This document shows positions 7,092-14,950 of a stretch of 37,757 nucleotides of DNA, one piece after another; position 1 is the first letter of the stretch, and the number at the start of each line of letters is the position of its first letter. Location: assembly GCA_900553805.1 (NCBI GenBank), contig USEU01000011.1, positions 1-37,757 on the forward strand, written 5' to 3'. Source of the DNA: an uncultured Eubacteriales bacterium. Its GTDB lineage: Bacteria; Bacillota; Clostridia; Oscillospirales; Oscillospiraceae. The translations under genes were made by a program, and so were the position numbers. The notes beneath the pieces were generated by a model. The model was not told where the DNA came from. It saw nothing but the letters and a program-made list of their open reading frames with translations, and did not search any database.

Positions 7092-7119
7092 TTGCGGCGT
7101 TTTTGCTGTATTCTATAAG
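7092..7119 (+). promoter_or_regulatory. Weak candidate promoter of the second LysR gene
   Basis: TTGCGG (7092-7097), a 16-bp spacer and TATAAG (7114-7119) lie 25 bp upstream of the GTG start. The -10 is good and the -35 poor, usual for a lowly expressed regulator. Confidence 0.35.
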
Positions 7120-7144
7120 ACAGTAAAGACAAAGGAGCGCTGCC

Positions 7145-8080
7145 GTGAATACCCAATATTTTCGTTATGCGTTGGAGGTGGAAAAAACCGGCTCCATTAC
7201 CCAGGCGGCCAATAATCTGTTTATGAGCCAGCCGACCCTGAGCAAGGCCATCAAGGACATGGAGGAGACAGTCGGCTTCCCCATTTTTAAGCGCACCTCC
7301 AAGGGCGTGGTGCCCACCCACCGGGGGACGGAGTTCCTGGCCCACGCCCGGAAGATCGCCTCCGAGGTGCAGAAGATGGAGCAGGCCCTTCAGCGCAAGG
7401 ACGGCTCCCACCAGCTGTTCAGCTTGGCCATTCCCCGGGCCAGCTACATTGCCCAGGCAGCGGCAGACTTTCTGGCCACCTTCAACCAGTGCGGCAAAAT
7501 GGAGATCGATGTGCTGGAGGACAACTCCATGCGGGTGCTGGACAGCGTGGCGGACGGCCACTTTGTGCTGGGCATCATCCGCTGCCACGTGGAGGATCGG
7601 GAATACTTTGTAAAAAACATCTCCGAAAAGGATCTGCAGTATGAAAGCATCTGGCAGGGCGGTTATGTGGCCCTGATGCGGGAGGATCACCCCCTGGCCC
7701 AGCAGGAAAACCTGACGTGCAGCGATTTCCTTCCCTATATCGAGGTCGCCTACGGAGACGACAAGGTGCCCTACATCCGCACCAGCGAGGCCAAGACTAC
7801 CTCTGGCCTGCTGCGTAACGAAAAACGCATCCTGATTTACAGCCGGGCCATGCAGCTGGACCTGCTTCAGCATAATTCCCTGACCTATATGTGGACCTCC
7901 CCCGTGCCCGCCGATGTGCTGAGCACCAATCACCTGGTACAGCGCCGCTGCTCCTGCTCCCATCGCTGCCAGTTTGAGGACATTCTGATCTCCCGGGCCG
8001 GTTATCGCTTCAGCCGGTTGGATCGCGCCTTTATCGATCAGCTGTATTTGCAGCGAAACCAGGTTGCCTATCCCGGATGA
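7145..8080 (+). CDS. LysR family regulator upstream of the Hdr-Frd operon
   Basis: A 311-residue LysR-type regulator with a GTG start, preceded by AAAGGAG. The helix-turn-helix occupies residues 1-60 (ITQAANNLFMSQPTLSKAI is the core, then a wing with FPIFKRTSKGVVPT). The effector domain runs from about 90 to 300 and is unusual near its end, where RRCSCSHRC carries three closely spaced cysteines (about residues 270-275) that could sense redox state or metal; this is speculation. It is followed by a strong terminator, so it is not part of the operon that begins 354 bp downstream. Position makes it a candidate regulator of that operon. Confidence 0.88.
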   Translation: MNTQYFRYALEVEKTGSITQAANNLFMSQPTLSKAIKDMEETVGFPIFKRTSKGVVPTHRGTEFLAHARKIASEVQKMEQALQRKDGSHQLFSLAIPRASYIAQAAADFLATFNQCGKMEIDVLEDNSMRVLDSVADGHFVLGIIRCHVEDREYFVKNISEKDLQYESIWQGGYVALMREDHPLAQQENLTCSDFLPYIEVAYGDDKVPYIRTSEAKTTSGLLRNEKRILIYSRAMQLDLLQHNSLTYMWTSPVPADVLSTNHLVQRRCSCSHRCQFEDILISRAGYRFSRLDRAFIDQLYLQRNQVAYPG

Positions 8081-8094
8081 CATTCCGCTTTTTT

Positions 8095-8131
8095 ATCGCA
8101 GTCATTCCAAAGTGGAATGACTGCGATTTTT
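8095..8131 (+). terminator. Terminator of the LysR gene
   Basis: A perfect 14-bp stem, ATCGCAGTCATTCC (8095-8108) with GGAATGACTGCGAT (8114-8127), followed by TTTT. It isolates the operon downstream from LysR transcription. Confidence 0.9.
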
Positions 8132-8147
8132 CATTTTCCGGCTCATC

Positions 8148-8186
8148 TTTTGGAAATTGTACTATTTGCCCAACTTTTTGGAAATT
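8148..8186. promoter_or_regulatory. Paired direct repeats upstream of the operon
   Basis: TTTTGGAAATT occurs at 8148-8158 and again at 8176-8186, repeating after 28 bp, in the AT-rich part of the 354-bp region before the malate dehydrogenase gene. They lie about 65-100 bp upstream of the candidate -35. The repeats could be activator sites, for example for the LysR protein encoded just upstream. Apart from these and the candidate promoter I see nothing coding in 8132-8434. Confidence 0.35.
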
Positions 8187-8248
8187 TTTTGTCGATTCAG
8201 CCCATACAGTCATGCAGCAGCGCAAAAAGTGACATGCAATAATTCAAT

Positions 8249-8277
8249 TTCATTTTTCGCCGTTATTTAAGTATAAT
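8249..8277 (+). promoter_or_regulatory. Candidate promoter of the 13-gene operon
   Basis: A perfect -10 TATAAT lies at 8272-8277. The -35 position 17 bp upstream is the weak TTCATT (8249-8254), consistent with need for an activator. A second TATAAT at 8376-8381 has no -35 partner. The leader to the first start codon would be about 150 nt. Confidence 0.4.
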
Positions 8278-8434
8278 TTTATCGAATGAAGGAATCCCAG
8301 ATATGTCAGTGCGCCCGGAACGCGCCTGCGGGGTTGCCTGCATGGCTCCGGCAAGGGCAAAGCCGCTCTGCCGCGTATAATGATGAATAGCAGCCGGATC
8401 AAACGGCGCAGCGACTGAAAGGAGACAATATCTT

Positions 8435-9382
8435 ATGAGCAGAAAAGTTACCGTCATCGGCGCAGGAAATGTGGGCGCCACCATCGCCTACACCCTTTCC
8501 CTGGGTTCCATCGCCTCCCAAATCGTGATGATCGACATCAACCATGAGAAGGCCGAGGGCGAGGTCATGGACATCGTCCAGGGCGCCAGCTTCCGGGAGC
8601 CGATCTCCGTGATCGCCGGCGACTACGAGGACGCCAAGGATTCCGACATCGTGATCATCACCTCCGGCATGGGCCGCAAGCCCGGCCAGAGCCGCATTGA
8701 TCTGGCCCAGACCAATGTAAATATCATAAAGGATATCGCCTCCAAGATCGCCCCTGTCGCGCCCAAGGCGCTGTACGTGATCGTCAGCAACCCGGTGGAC
8801 GTGATGACCTATGTGTTCACCAAGGTCTCCGGCATTCCCGAAAATCAGATCATCGGCTCCGGCACCATTCTGGATACCGCCCGGCTGCGCTACTGCCTGT
8901 CTGACAACTACAAGGTAGCCCAGAAGAATATCCACGCCTATGTGTACGGCGAGCACGGTGACACCTCCTTCATCCCCTGGTCCCTGGCGGATGTGTCCGG
9001 GTGCAGCCTGGCAGAGTATGAGGATCTGATGATCAAAAAGGGAATGGTGGAAACCCCTCTGGACCCGGAGGCGACCCTGAAATACGTGCAGAAGTCCGGC
9101 GGTGACATCATTGCCAAGAAGGGCGCGACCTTCTACGGCGTGTCCGCCTCCGTCAATAAGATCCTCTCCGCCCTGGTCGCCGCCTATGACAGCGTGGCCA
9201 CCGTCTCCTCCATGATGCATGGCGAATATGGCATCGAAGATGTGTGCATCAGCACCATGACCATCATTGGCCCCGAGGGCGTCAAGGGCAAGGTACCGGT
9301 GGAGCTGACCTATGACGAGCAGCAGAAGCTGAGAGCCAGTGCCGACGCGCTGAAAAAAGTGATCGCAAGCATCGAGATTTAA
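8435..9382 (+). CDS. mdh: LDH-fold malate dehydrogenase (first gene of operon)
   Basis: A 315-residue NAD-dependent 2-hydroxyacid dehydrogenase. Seen: NAD loop GAGNVG at 9-14; Asp34 after the second strand, favouring NADH; Asp147 and Arg150 in LDTARLR; catalytic His175 in GEHGDT. The mobile substrate loop reads GMGRKPGQSR. In lactate dehydrogenases of this fold the fourth position is Gln (Gln102 in standard numbering); here it is Arg81, the residue that binds the second carboxylate in malate dehydrogenases. The body otherwise looks LDH-like (AEGEVMD). I therefore call malate dehydrogenase (oxaloacetate + NADH <-> malate). AAGGAG precedes the ATG. It is followed after 11 bp by hdrB, and fumarase and fumarate reductase in the same operon fit malate as product. 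Automatic annotation might call it L-lactate dehydrogenase. Confidence 0.85.
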   Translation: MSRKVTVIGAGNVGATIAYTLSLGSIASQIVMIDINHEKAEGEVMDIVQGASFREPISVIAGDYEDAKDSDIVIITSGMGRKPGQSRIDLAQTNVNIIKDIASKIAPVAPKALYVIVSNPVDVMTYVFTKVSGIPENQIIGSGTILDTARLRYCLSDNYKVAQKNIHAYVYGEHGDTSFIPWSLADVSGCSLAEYEDLMIKKGMVETPLDPEATLKYVQKSGGDIIAKKGATFYGVSASVNKILSALVAAYDSVATVSSMMHGEYGIEDVCISTMTIIGPEGVKGKVPVELTYDEQQKLRASADALKKVIASIEI

Positions 9383-9393
9383 GGAATAACGGT

Positions 9394-10179
9394 ATGACAT
9401 ACAGCTATTTCCCCGGCTGCACCCTGCGCAATCAGGCGAAGGATCTGGATCAGGACGCCCGGGCCTGCGCCGAGGCCCTGGGCTTTACGCTGGAGGAACT
9501 GCCGGACTGGCAGTGCTGCGGCGGTGTATACCCGCTGGGGCATGACGAGATCGGCCGCAAGCTCCCCTCCGTCCGGGCGCTGAACGCCGCCAAGGAACGA
9601 GGGCAGGACCTGGTGGCCGTGTGCTCCGCCTGCTATCACGTGCTCAAGCGGGTGAATCACGACATGGCCACCGACCCGGACACTCAGAGCCGCGCCAACA
9701 GCTATATGCAGCTGCCCGAGCCCTATCTCGGGCAGACCCGGGTGCTGCACTATCTGGAGGTACTGCGGGATCAGGTGGGCTTTGACCAGCTGAAAAAAAA
9801 GGTAGTCAACCCCCTGACCGGGCGGAAGATCGGCGCATACTACGGCTGCCTGCTGCTGCGCCCCAGCAGCGTACTGGCCTTCGACGACCCGGAAGATCCC
9901 ACCATCCTGGAGGATTTTCTCCGCGCCCTGGGCGCGGAGCCGGTGGTCTATTCCTACCGCAACGAATGCTGCGGCGGGTACATCCGCCTGAAGGACGGCG
10001 GCCTGTCGGAAAACATGTGCGCGCGCATCACCGAGAGTGCCAGAGGCTTCCAGGCAGAATGCCTGGTGACTGCCTGCCCGCTGTGCAAATACAATCTGAG
10101 CAAGGGCGGTACGCTGCCCGTGCACTACTTTACCGAGCTGCTGGCCCAGGCTCTCGGCGTGAAGGAGGGGGACGAATGA
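9394..10179 (+). CDS. hdrB: Heterodisulfide reductase subunit B-like, two CCG domains
   Basis: A 261-residue cytoplasmic iron-sulfur protein. It has two complete CCG motifs: C9, C41-C42, C77, C80, and C152, C192-C193, C228, C231. In methanogen HdrB each such motif holds a noncubane [4Fe-4S] cluster and the pair reduces the CoM-S-S-CoB heterodisulfide. Clostridia lack those coenzymes, so the physiological acceptor must be another disulfide, or the subunit passes electrons on to the fumarate reductase encoded downstream. All ligands are retained, arguing for a working cluster site. The length is normal. AAGGAAT precedes the ATG; the stop overlaps the hdrC start by four bases. Confidence 0.92.
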   Translation: MTYSYFPGCTLRNQAKDLDQDARACAEALGFTLEELPDWQCCGGVYPLGHDEIGRKLPSVRALNAAKERGQDLVAVCSACYHVLKRVNHDMATDPDTQSRANSYMQLPEPYLGQTRVLHYLEVLRDQVGFDQLKKKVVNPLTGRKIGAYYGCLLLRPSSVLAFDDPEDPTILEDFLRALGAEPVVYSYRNECCGGYIRLKDGGLSENMCARITESARGFQAECLVTACPLCKYNLSKGGTLPVHYFTELLAQALGVKEGDE

Positions 10180-10553
10180 ACAGCGTGGAAGCGATCAAGG
10201 AGATCAGCGGTGTCAACCCTCTGAAATGCATGAAGTGCGGCAAGTGCTCCGCTTCCTGCCCCAGCTTCAACGAAATGGACATCAAGCCCCATCAGTTCGT
10301 CACCTACGTCATCAATGACGATGTGGAAAGCCTGGCCAGGTCCAGGTCCGCCTGGAAGTGCCTGAGCTGCTTTGCCTGCATTGAGCGCTGCCCTCGGGAT
10401 GTGCAGCCCGGCCGTCTCATCGACGCCGCAAGGCAGCTGCTGCTCCGCCGGCGGGGCCAGCAGGGGCTGACCGCCGAGGAAATTCCCGCCCTGCTGGACG
10501 GGGATATGCCTCAGCAGCTGCTGATGAGTGCGTTCCGAAAGTATTGGAGGTAA
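10176..10553 (+). CDS. hdrC: Heterodisulfide reductase subunit C-like ferredoxin
   Basis: A 125-residue protein with two [4Fe-4S] motifs: C18, C21, C24, C28 (KCMKCGKCSASCP) and C62, C65, C68, C72 (KCLSCFACIERCP). In Hdr complexes HdrC wires electrons from HdrA to HdrB. The true start is the ATG at 10176, overlapping the hdrB stop (ATGA) and preceded by GAAGGAGGGGG; a longer reading frame upstream is only the alternate frame of hdrB. The short C-terminal helix after residue 85 is normal. HdrA begins three bases after the stop, so translation is tightly coupled. Confidence 0.93.
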   Translation: MNSVEAIKEISGVNPLKCMKCGKCSASCPSFNEMDIKPHQFVTYVINDDVESLARSRSAWKCLSCFACIERCPRDVQPGRLIDAARQLLLRRRGQQGLTAEEIPALLDGDMPQQLLMSAFRKYWR

Positions 10554-10556
10554 GAA

Positions 10557-12545
10557 ATGCGCAGAATTGGTGTGTTTGTCTGCCACTGCGGCAGCAATAT
10601 TGCCGCCACGGTGGATGTAAAAAAGGTGGTGGGGCTGGCACTTCGGGAGCCGGGTGTGGTGCATGCCGAGGACTACCCCTACATGTGCTCCGAGGCAGGC
10701 CAGTCCCGCATTGCTCAGGCCATCCGGGAAAAGCAGCTGGATGGCCTTGTTGTTTGCTCCTGCTCCCCCCGGATGCACGAGGCTACCTTTCGCAAGTGCG
10801 CGGAAAAGAACGGTCTGAACCCCTATCTGGTGGAGATCGCCAACATCCGGGAGCACTGCTCCTGGATCCATAAGGATACGGAGGAGGCAACGCAAAAGGC
10901 CGCCATCCTCATGCGGGCCGCCGTCGCCAAGGTGCATCTGAACGCGCCGCTGACAGCCGGGACCAGCAGGGTGACCAAGCGGGCGCTGGTCATCGGCGGC
11001 GGCATCGCCGGGATCCAGACCGCATTGGACATCGCCGACGCCGGGTTCCAGGTGGACATTGTGGAGAAGGAGCCGTCCATCGGTGGGCGCATGTCCCAGT
11101 TGGACAAGACCTTCCCCACCCTGGACTGCTCCGCCTGCATCCTCACCCCCAAGATGGTGGATGCCGCCGCCCACGAGAACATCACCCTGCATACATATAG
11201 CGAGGTAGAGAAGGTATCCGGATTTGTGGGCAGCTTCACCGTGGACATCCGCAAGAAGGCCCGCTACGTGAACATGGACAAGTGCACCGGCTGCGGCGTG
11301 TGTCAGGAAAAATGTCCCTCCAAGAAGTCGCTGAACGAATTCAACCGGGGACTGAATACCCGCAGCGCCATCTATACCCCCTTCGCCCAGGCCATTCCCA
11401 ATGTGCCGGTGATCGACGCCACCGCCTGCATCAAGCTGAAAACCGGCAAGTGCGGCGTCTGTGAAAAGTTCTGCCAGGCGGGAGCCATCGACTATACCCA
11501 GAAGGACGAGATCATCACCCGGGAATACGGTGCGATCGTAGTCGCCACCGGGTTCGACACCATCAAGCTGGACAAGTACGGCGAATACGCCTATCAGCAG
11601 AGCAAGGATGTGATTACCTCCCTGGAGCTGGAGCGGCTGATGAACGCCGCCGGTCCCACCAAGGGGCACCTGGAGCGGCTGTCCGACGGCAAAGCGCCCA
11701 AGGAGATCGTGTTCATCCAGTGCGTCGGCAGCCGGTGCAGCGACCGGCGGGGCAAGCCCTATTGCTCCAAGATCTGCTGCATGTACACCGCCAAGCACGC
11801 CATGCTGATCCGGGACAAGTACCCGGACACCAATGTGACGGTTTTCTACATCGACGTCCGTACCCCCGGCAAGAACTTTGACGAATTCTACCGCCGGGCC
11901 GTGGAGGACTACGGTGTGAACTACATCAAAGGCCAGGTGGGCAAGGTCGCCCCCCAGCCGGACGGGAGCCTGCTGGTGCACGGCGTCGATCTGCTGGAGA
12001 ACAAACAGATCCTGAAAAAGGCGGATCTGGTGGTGCTGGCCACCGCCATCGAGCCGAATCCCGACGTGCGCAAAATTGCCACCATGCTCACCGCCTCAAT
12101 CGATACCAACAATTTCCTGACCGAGGCCCATCCCAAGCTGCGGCCGGTGGAATCCCCCACGGCGGGCGTATTTCTCTCCGGTGTGTGCCAGGGGCCGAAG
12201 GACATTCCCGAAACCGTGGCCCAGGCGGGCGCGGCGGCGGTGAAGGTCATTGGGCTGCTGGCCAAGGACTCGCTGAAAACCAATCCCTGCACCGCCAAGT
12301 CCGACGAACTGCGGTGCAACGGGTGCAGCCAGTGCGCGAATGTGTGCCCCTACGGCGCCATTTCCTATGAGGCCAATCTCGTAAACGACCACGGCATCCG
12401 GGAGGAGCGCCGGGTTGCGGTGGTCAATTCCGCCCTGTGCCAGGGCTGCGGCGCGTGCACCGTCACCTGCCCCAGCGGCGCCATGGATCTTCAGGGCTTC
12501 AGCAACAGGCAGATCATTGCGGAGGTGGATGCCATATGCCGGTAA
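10557..12545 (+). CDS. hdrA: Heterodisulfide reductase subunit A-like bifurcating flavoprotein
   Basis: A 662-residue flavin and iron-sulfur protein, the expected site of flavin-based electron bifurcation. Order of parts: N-terminal domain (1-135) with VCHCG and VVCSCSPRMHE cysteine motifs; FAD-binding Rossmann motif GGGIAG at 147-152; TLDCSACILTPKM at 188-200; inserted ferredoxin domain with C243, C246, C249, C253 and C291, C299, C302, C306; completion of the flavoprotein fold with IQCVGSRC at 387-394 and CSKICC at 403-408; C-terminal ferredoxin domain with C587, C590, C593, C597 and C628, C631, C634, C638. This is the full-length HdrA architecture of methanogens and Flx-Hdr bacteria. GGAGG lies before the ATG. 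The end overlaps the next gene by 10 bp. Confidence 0.95.
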   Translation: MRRIGVFVCHCGSNIAATVDVKKVVGLALREPGVVHAEDYPYMCSEAGQSRIAQAIREKQLDGLVVCSCSPRMHEATFRKCAEKNGLNPYLVEIANIREHCSWIHKDTEEATQKAAILMRAAVAKVHLNAPLTAGTSRVTKRALVIGGGIAGIQTALDIADAGFQVDIVEKEPSIGGRMSQLDKTFPTLDCSACILTPKMVDAAAHENITLHTYSEVEKVSGFVGSFTVDIRKKARYVNMDKCTGCGVCQEKCPSKKSLNEFNRGLNTRSAIYTPFAQAIPNVPVIDATACIKLKTGKCGVCEKFCQAGAIDYTQKDEIITREYGAIVVATGFDTIKLDKYGEYAYQQSKDVITSLELERLMNAAGPTKGHLERLSDGKAPKEIVFIQCVGSRCSDRRGKPYCSKICCMYTAKHAMLIRDKYPDTNVTVFYIDVRTPGKNFDEFYRRAVEDYGVNYIKGQVGKVAPQPDGSLLVHGVDLLENKQILKKADLVVLATAIEPNPDVRKIATMLTASIDTNNFLTEAHPKLRPVESPTAGVFLSGVCQGPKDIPETVAQAGAAAVKVIGLLAKDSLKTNPCTAKSDELRCNGCSQCANVCPYGAISYEANLVNDHGIREERRVAVVNSALCQGCGACTVTCPSGAMDLQGFSNRQIIAEVDAICR

Positions 12546-12973
12546 ATGAAAATTGGAGGCCCACCGTTGTGGCGTTCTGCTGCAACTGGTGCAGCTATGC
12601 GGGGGCTGACCTAGCCGGTTCCAGCCGCCTGAGCTACCCCGCCGATGTGAAGATCATCAAGGTGCCCTGCTCCTGCCGGGTGAACCCCATGTTCATCCTG
12701 CGGGCCTTTGAAAAGGGGGCGGACGGGGTGATCCTGTGCGGCTGCCACCCCGGCGACTGCCACTATTCCACCGGCAACTACTACGCCCGCCGGAGAATGA
12801 CGCTGCTGTTTTCCATGCTGGACTATCTGGGCGTGGAAAACGGCCGGACACGGGTGGAGTGGGTCTCCGCCGCCGAGGGCGTCAAGTTCTCGGAAACCAT
12901 GAACGCCTTTGTGGAGACGGTGCGCGGGCTTGGCCCCAGCGTGAGATTGGGGGATCTGCGATGCAAGAAATGA
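12536..12973 (+). CDS. flxD: MvhD/FlpD-type [2Fe-2S] electron-transfer subunit (FlxD-like)
   Basis: A 145-residue protein of the MvhD/FlpD family (hydrogenase iron-sulfur subunit). Conserved cysteines are visible in FCCNWCSYAGAD (15, 16, 19), VPCSCRVNP (45, 47) and VILCGCHPGDCHY (68, 70, 75). In known complexes this subunit docks on HdrA and delivers electron pairs from a hydrogenase, formate dehydrogenase or, in Flx-Hdr, from the NADH-oxidising subunits. No hydrogenase or formate dehydrogenase is encoded here, while a FAD/NAD(P) subunit is, so the Flx type fits. The ATG at 12536 lies inside the end of hdrA (10-bp overlap) and the stop overlaps the next start by 13 bp. Confidence 0.9.
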   Translation: MPVNENWRPTVVAFCCNWCSYAGADLAGSSRLSYPADVKIIKVPCSCRVNPMFILRAFEKGADGVILCGCHPGDCHYSTGNYYARRRMTLLFSMLDYLGVENGRTRVEWVSAAEGVKFSETMNAFVETVRGLGPSVRLGDLRCKK

Positions 12974-13920
12974 TACTGCGGGCAAGGGCGCTGCTGGAAA
13001 GCGGCGCAGTCTGCCGGGTGCTGGGCTGGAAAAAGGGCGAAACGGAATTCGACGCGGAGCCTGCCTTCTTTGAAACCGACGAGAGCCTGAAGGATTTCAC
13101 CTACAACGGCTTCTGCGGCGCCAACCTGAGCAAGTACATGATCGAGGCCGGGAAAAAAGAGGGCAGGACGCTGGTCTTTCTGAAACCCTGCGACAGTTAC
13201 AGCTACAATCAGCTCCTGCGGGAGCACCGGGTGGACCGGGAAAAGGCCTATATCATCGGCATCGGCTGCAAGGGAAAGCTGAGCGTCAATAAGATTCCCT
13301 TCGACGGCATTCTCTCCGTTCAGGGTGCGGATTATCCTGACCATAAAGAATATCTCACCGTGCAGACGCTCTATGGCACGGAGCACATTGCCTATCAGAA
13401 TGCCATGCTGGAGCGGTGCCATGTGTGCAAGGGCAAGGAGCATGTTGTATACGACGAGCTGCTGGGCGACTCAGAGGACACGGTGGATGCTGACCGCTTT
13501 GCCCAGGTGGCAGAGCTGGAGACCATGACGCCGGAGGAACGGTTTGCGTTTTTCCAGGGAGAGCTTTCCAAGTGCATCCGCTGCAACGCCTGCCGGAATG
13601 TGTGCCCCGCCTGCTCCTGCCGCAAGTGTGTATTCGACAGCACCGCCTTCGACTCCGCCCAGAAGGCCAACACCACCTCGTTTGAAGAAAAGATGTTCCA
13701 CATCATCCGGGCGTTTCATGTGGCCGGGCGCTGCACGGACTGCGGCGAATGCAGCCGAGTGTGTCCCCAGGGGATCCCGCTGCATCTGTTCAACCGAAAA
13801 TTCATCAAGGATATCAATACGCTCTACGGCGACTATCAGGCCGGGGCTGACCTGGAGGGCAAGGCTCCCCTGACCAGCTTCCGCACCGACGACGCCGAGC
13901 CGGGCGTGGGGAGGGGGTAA
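12961..13920 (+). CDS. flxC: 4Fe-4S dicluster subunit, FlxC-like
   Basis: A 319-residue iron-sulfur protein. The first half (1-160) resembles the FrhB/FdhB-type region, with FLKPCDSYSYNQLL (73-86), GIGCKGK (101-105) and CHVCKG (153-158). The second half carries two [4Fe-4S] motifs, C205, C208, C211, C215 (KCIRCNACRNVCP) and C258, C261, C264, C268 (RCTDCGECSRVCP), with an extra cysteine patch CSCRKC at 218-223. It would carry electrons between the NADH-oxidising subunit and FlxD/HdrA. Assignment to FlxC rather than FlxB is by gene order and general likeness. GGGGGA precedes the ATG; the next gene starts five bases after the stop. Confidence 0.8.
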   Translation: MQEMILRARALLESGAVCRVLGWKKGETEFDAEPAFFETDESLKDFTYNGFCGANLSKYMIEAGKKEGRTLVFLKPCDSYSYNQLLREHRVDREKAYIIGIGCKGKLSVNKIPFDGILSVQGADYPDHKEYLTVQTLYGTEHIAYQNAMLERCHVCKGKEHVVYDELLGDSEDTVDADRFAQVAELETMTPEERFAFFQGELSKCIRCNACRNVCPACSCRKCVFDSTAFDSAQKANTTSFEEKMFHIIRAFHVAGRCTDCGECSRVCPQGIPLHLFNRKFIKDINTLYGDYQAGADLEGKAPLTSFRTDDAEPGVGRG

Positions 13921-13924
13921 CGGA

Positions 13925-14950
13925 ATGTATCGAATTGCGAAAGAAAAGCTTCCCGCCCTCTGCGCCGCCATTGCCGCCGAAAATGACCTGTTTCTGCCGG
14001 TCAAGACTGCCGGAAAGACGAATTTCGCCCTGTGGACGGCGGAATGCGCCCCCGACCTGGACACGCTGAAAACCGTCAAGTCCCCCAAGGATGTATTCTT
14101 CCCCCAGAGCGAGAACCTGTACACCTGCGCAAGCGACGCCGGGAAGCTCTCCGTCACCCCGGAAAAGCACCGGGATACCCCCTTTGTGGTGCTTGGCATG
14201 CGGGCCTGCGACGTGCGGGCCGTGGCGGTACTGGACAGGGTGTTCCTGTCCGACCCGGTGGACAGCTTCTATGCCGCCCGGCGGCAGATGGGCACCATTG
14301 TGAGCCTGGCCTGCGGACGGCCGGATCGCTCCTGCTTCTGTGCTGCCTTCGGCATCGACTGCACCGCCCCGGAGGGGGACGTGGCCGCCTGGCTCACCGA
14401 TGAATACCTCTACTGGCTGCCCCAGAGCGACAAGGGAACCGCCCTCACTGCCAGGCTGGCTGGCCTCCTGGAACGCTGCGGCGAGGAAGCGGTGGAGGAG
14501 GAAAAGGCCCGTGTCCGCGCCGTCTGTGAGCGGCTGCCCCAAAAAAACCTGAGCCTCGGGAAATGGGGTGCTGAGGCCGCTCAGAAGAATTTCGACTCCC
14601 CCCTGTGGGAGGCACTTTACAAGCCCTGTCTGGCCTGCGGCACCTGTACCTTCGTCTGCCCCACCTGCCAGTGCTACGACATCAAGGATTTCGACACCGG
14701 CAGCGGCGTCCAGCGCTACCGCTGCTGGGACAGCTGCATGTATTCCGACTTCACCATGATGGCCCACGGCAACAACCGCACCAGCCAGATGCAGCGGTTC
14801 CGCCAGCGGTTTATGCACAAGCTGGCCTATTTTCCGGCCAACAACGGCGGGATGTTCTCCTGCGTCGGCTGCGGCCGGTGCGTGGACAGCTGCCCCAGTC
14901 AGTTAAACATTGTCAAGGTCATCCGGGCCTTTGAAAAGGAGGGAATGTGA
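13925..14950 (+). CDS. flxB: 4Fe-4S ferredoxin subunit, FlxB / sulfite reductase A-like
   Basis: A 341-residue protein of the family that includes anaerobic sulfite reductase subunit A, sulfhydrogenase subunit beta and FlxB. The N-terminal part holds the family motif VVLGMRACDVRAVAVLDRVF (88-107) and a cysteine-rich stretch around 130-146. Two C-terminal [4Fe-4S] motifs are C235, C238, C241, C245 (PCLACGTCTFVCP) and C313, C316, C319, C323 (SCVGCGRCVDSCP). In relatives this subunit pairs directly with the FAD/NAD(P)H subunit that is encoded next here. The ATG follows a GGGGAGGGGG site; the stop overlaps the next ATG by one base. Confidence 0.86.
   Translation: MYRIAKEKLPALCAAIAAENDLFLPVKTAGKTNFALWTAECAPDLDTLKTVKSPKDVFFPQSENLYTCASDAGKLSVTPEKHRDTPFVVLGMRACDVRAVAVLDRVFLSDPVDSFYAARRQMGTIVSLACGRPDRSCFCAAFGIDCTAPEGDVAAWLTDEYLYWLPQSDKGTALTARLAGLLERCGEEAVEEEKARVRAVCERLPQKNLSLGKWGAEAAQKNFDSPLWEALYKPCLACGTCTFVCPTCQCYDIKDFDTGSGVQRYRCWDSCMYSDFTMMAHGNNRTSQMQRFRQRFMHKLAYFPANNGGMFSCVGCGRCVDSCPSQLNIVKVIRAFEKEGM

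Noticed and set aside
8435..9382. Calling the first operon gene L-lactate dehydrogenase
   Set aside because: The substrate-specificity position is Arg81 instead of Gln, and the neighbours use malate and fumarate.
10125..11981. 618-codon open frame on the minus strand opposite hdrC and hdrA
   Set aside because: It is opposite genes with full sets of cysteine motifs, has His/Gly/Leu-rich composition typical of antisense frames in GC-rich DNA, and has no recognisable domain or ribosome site.
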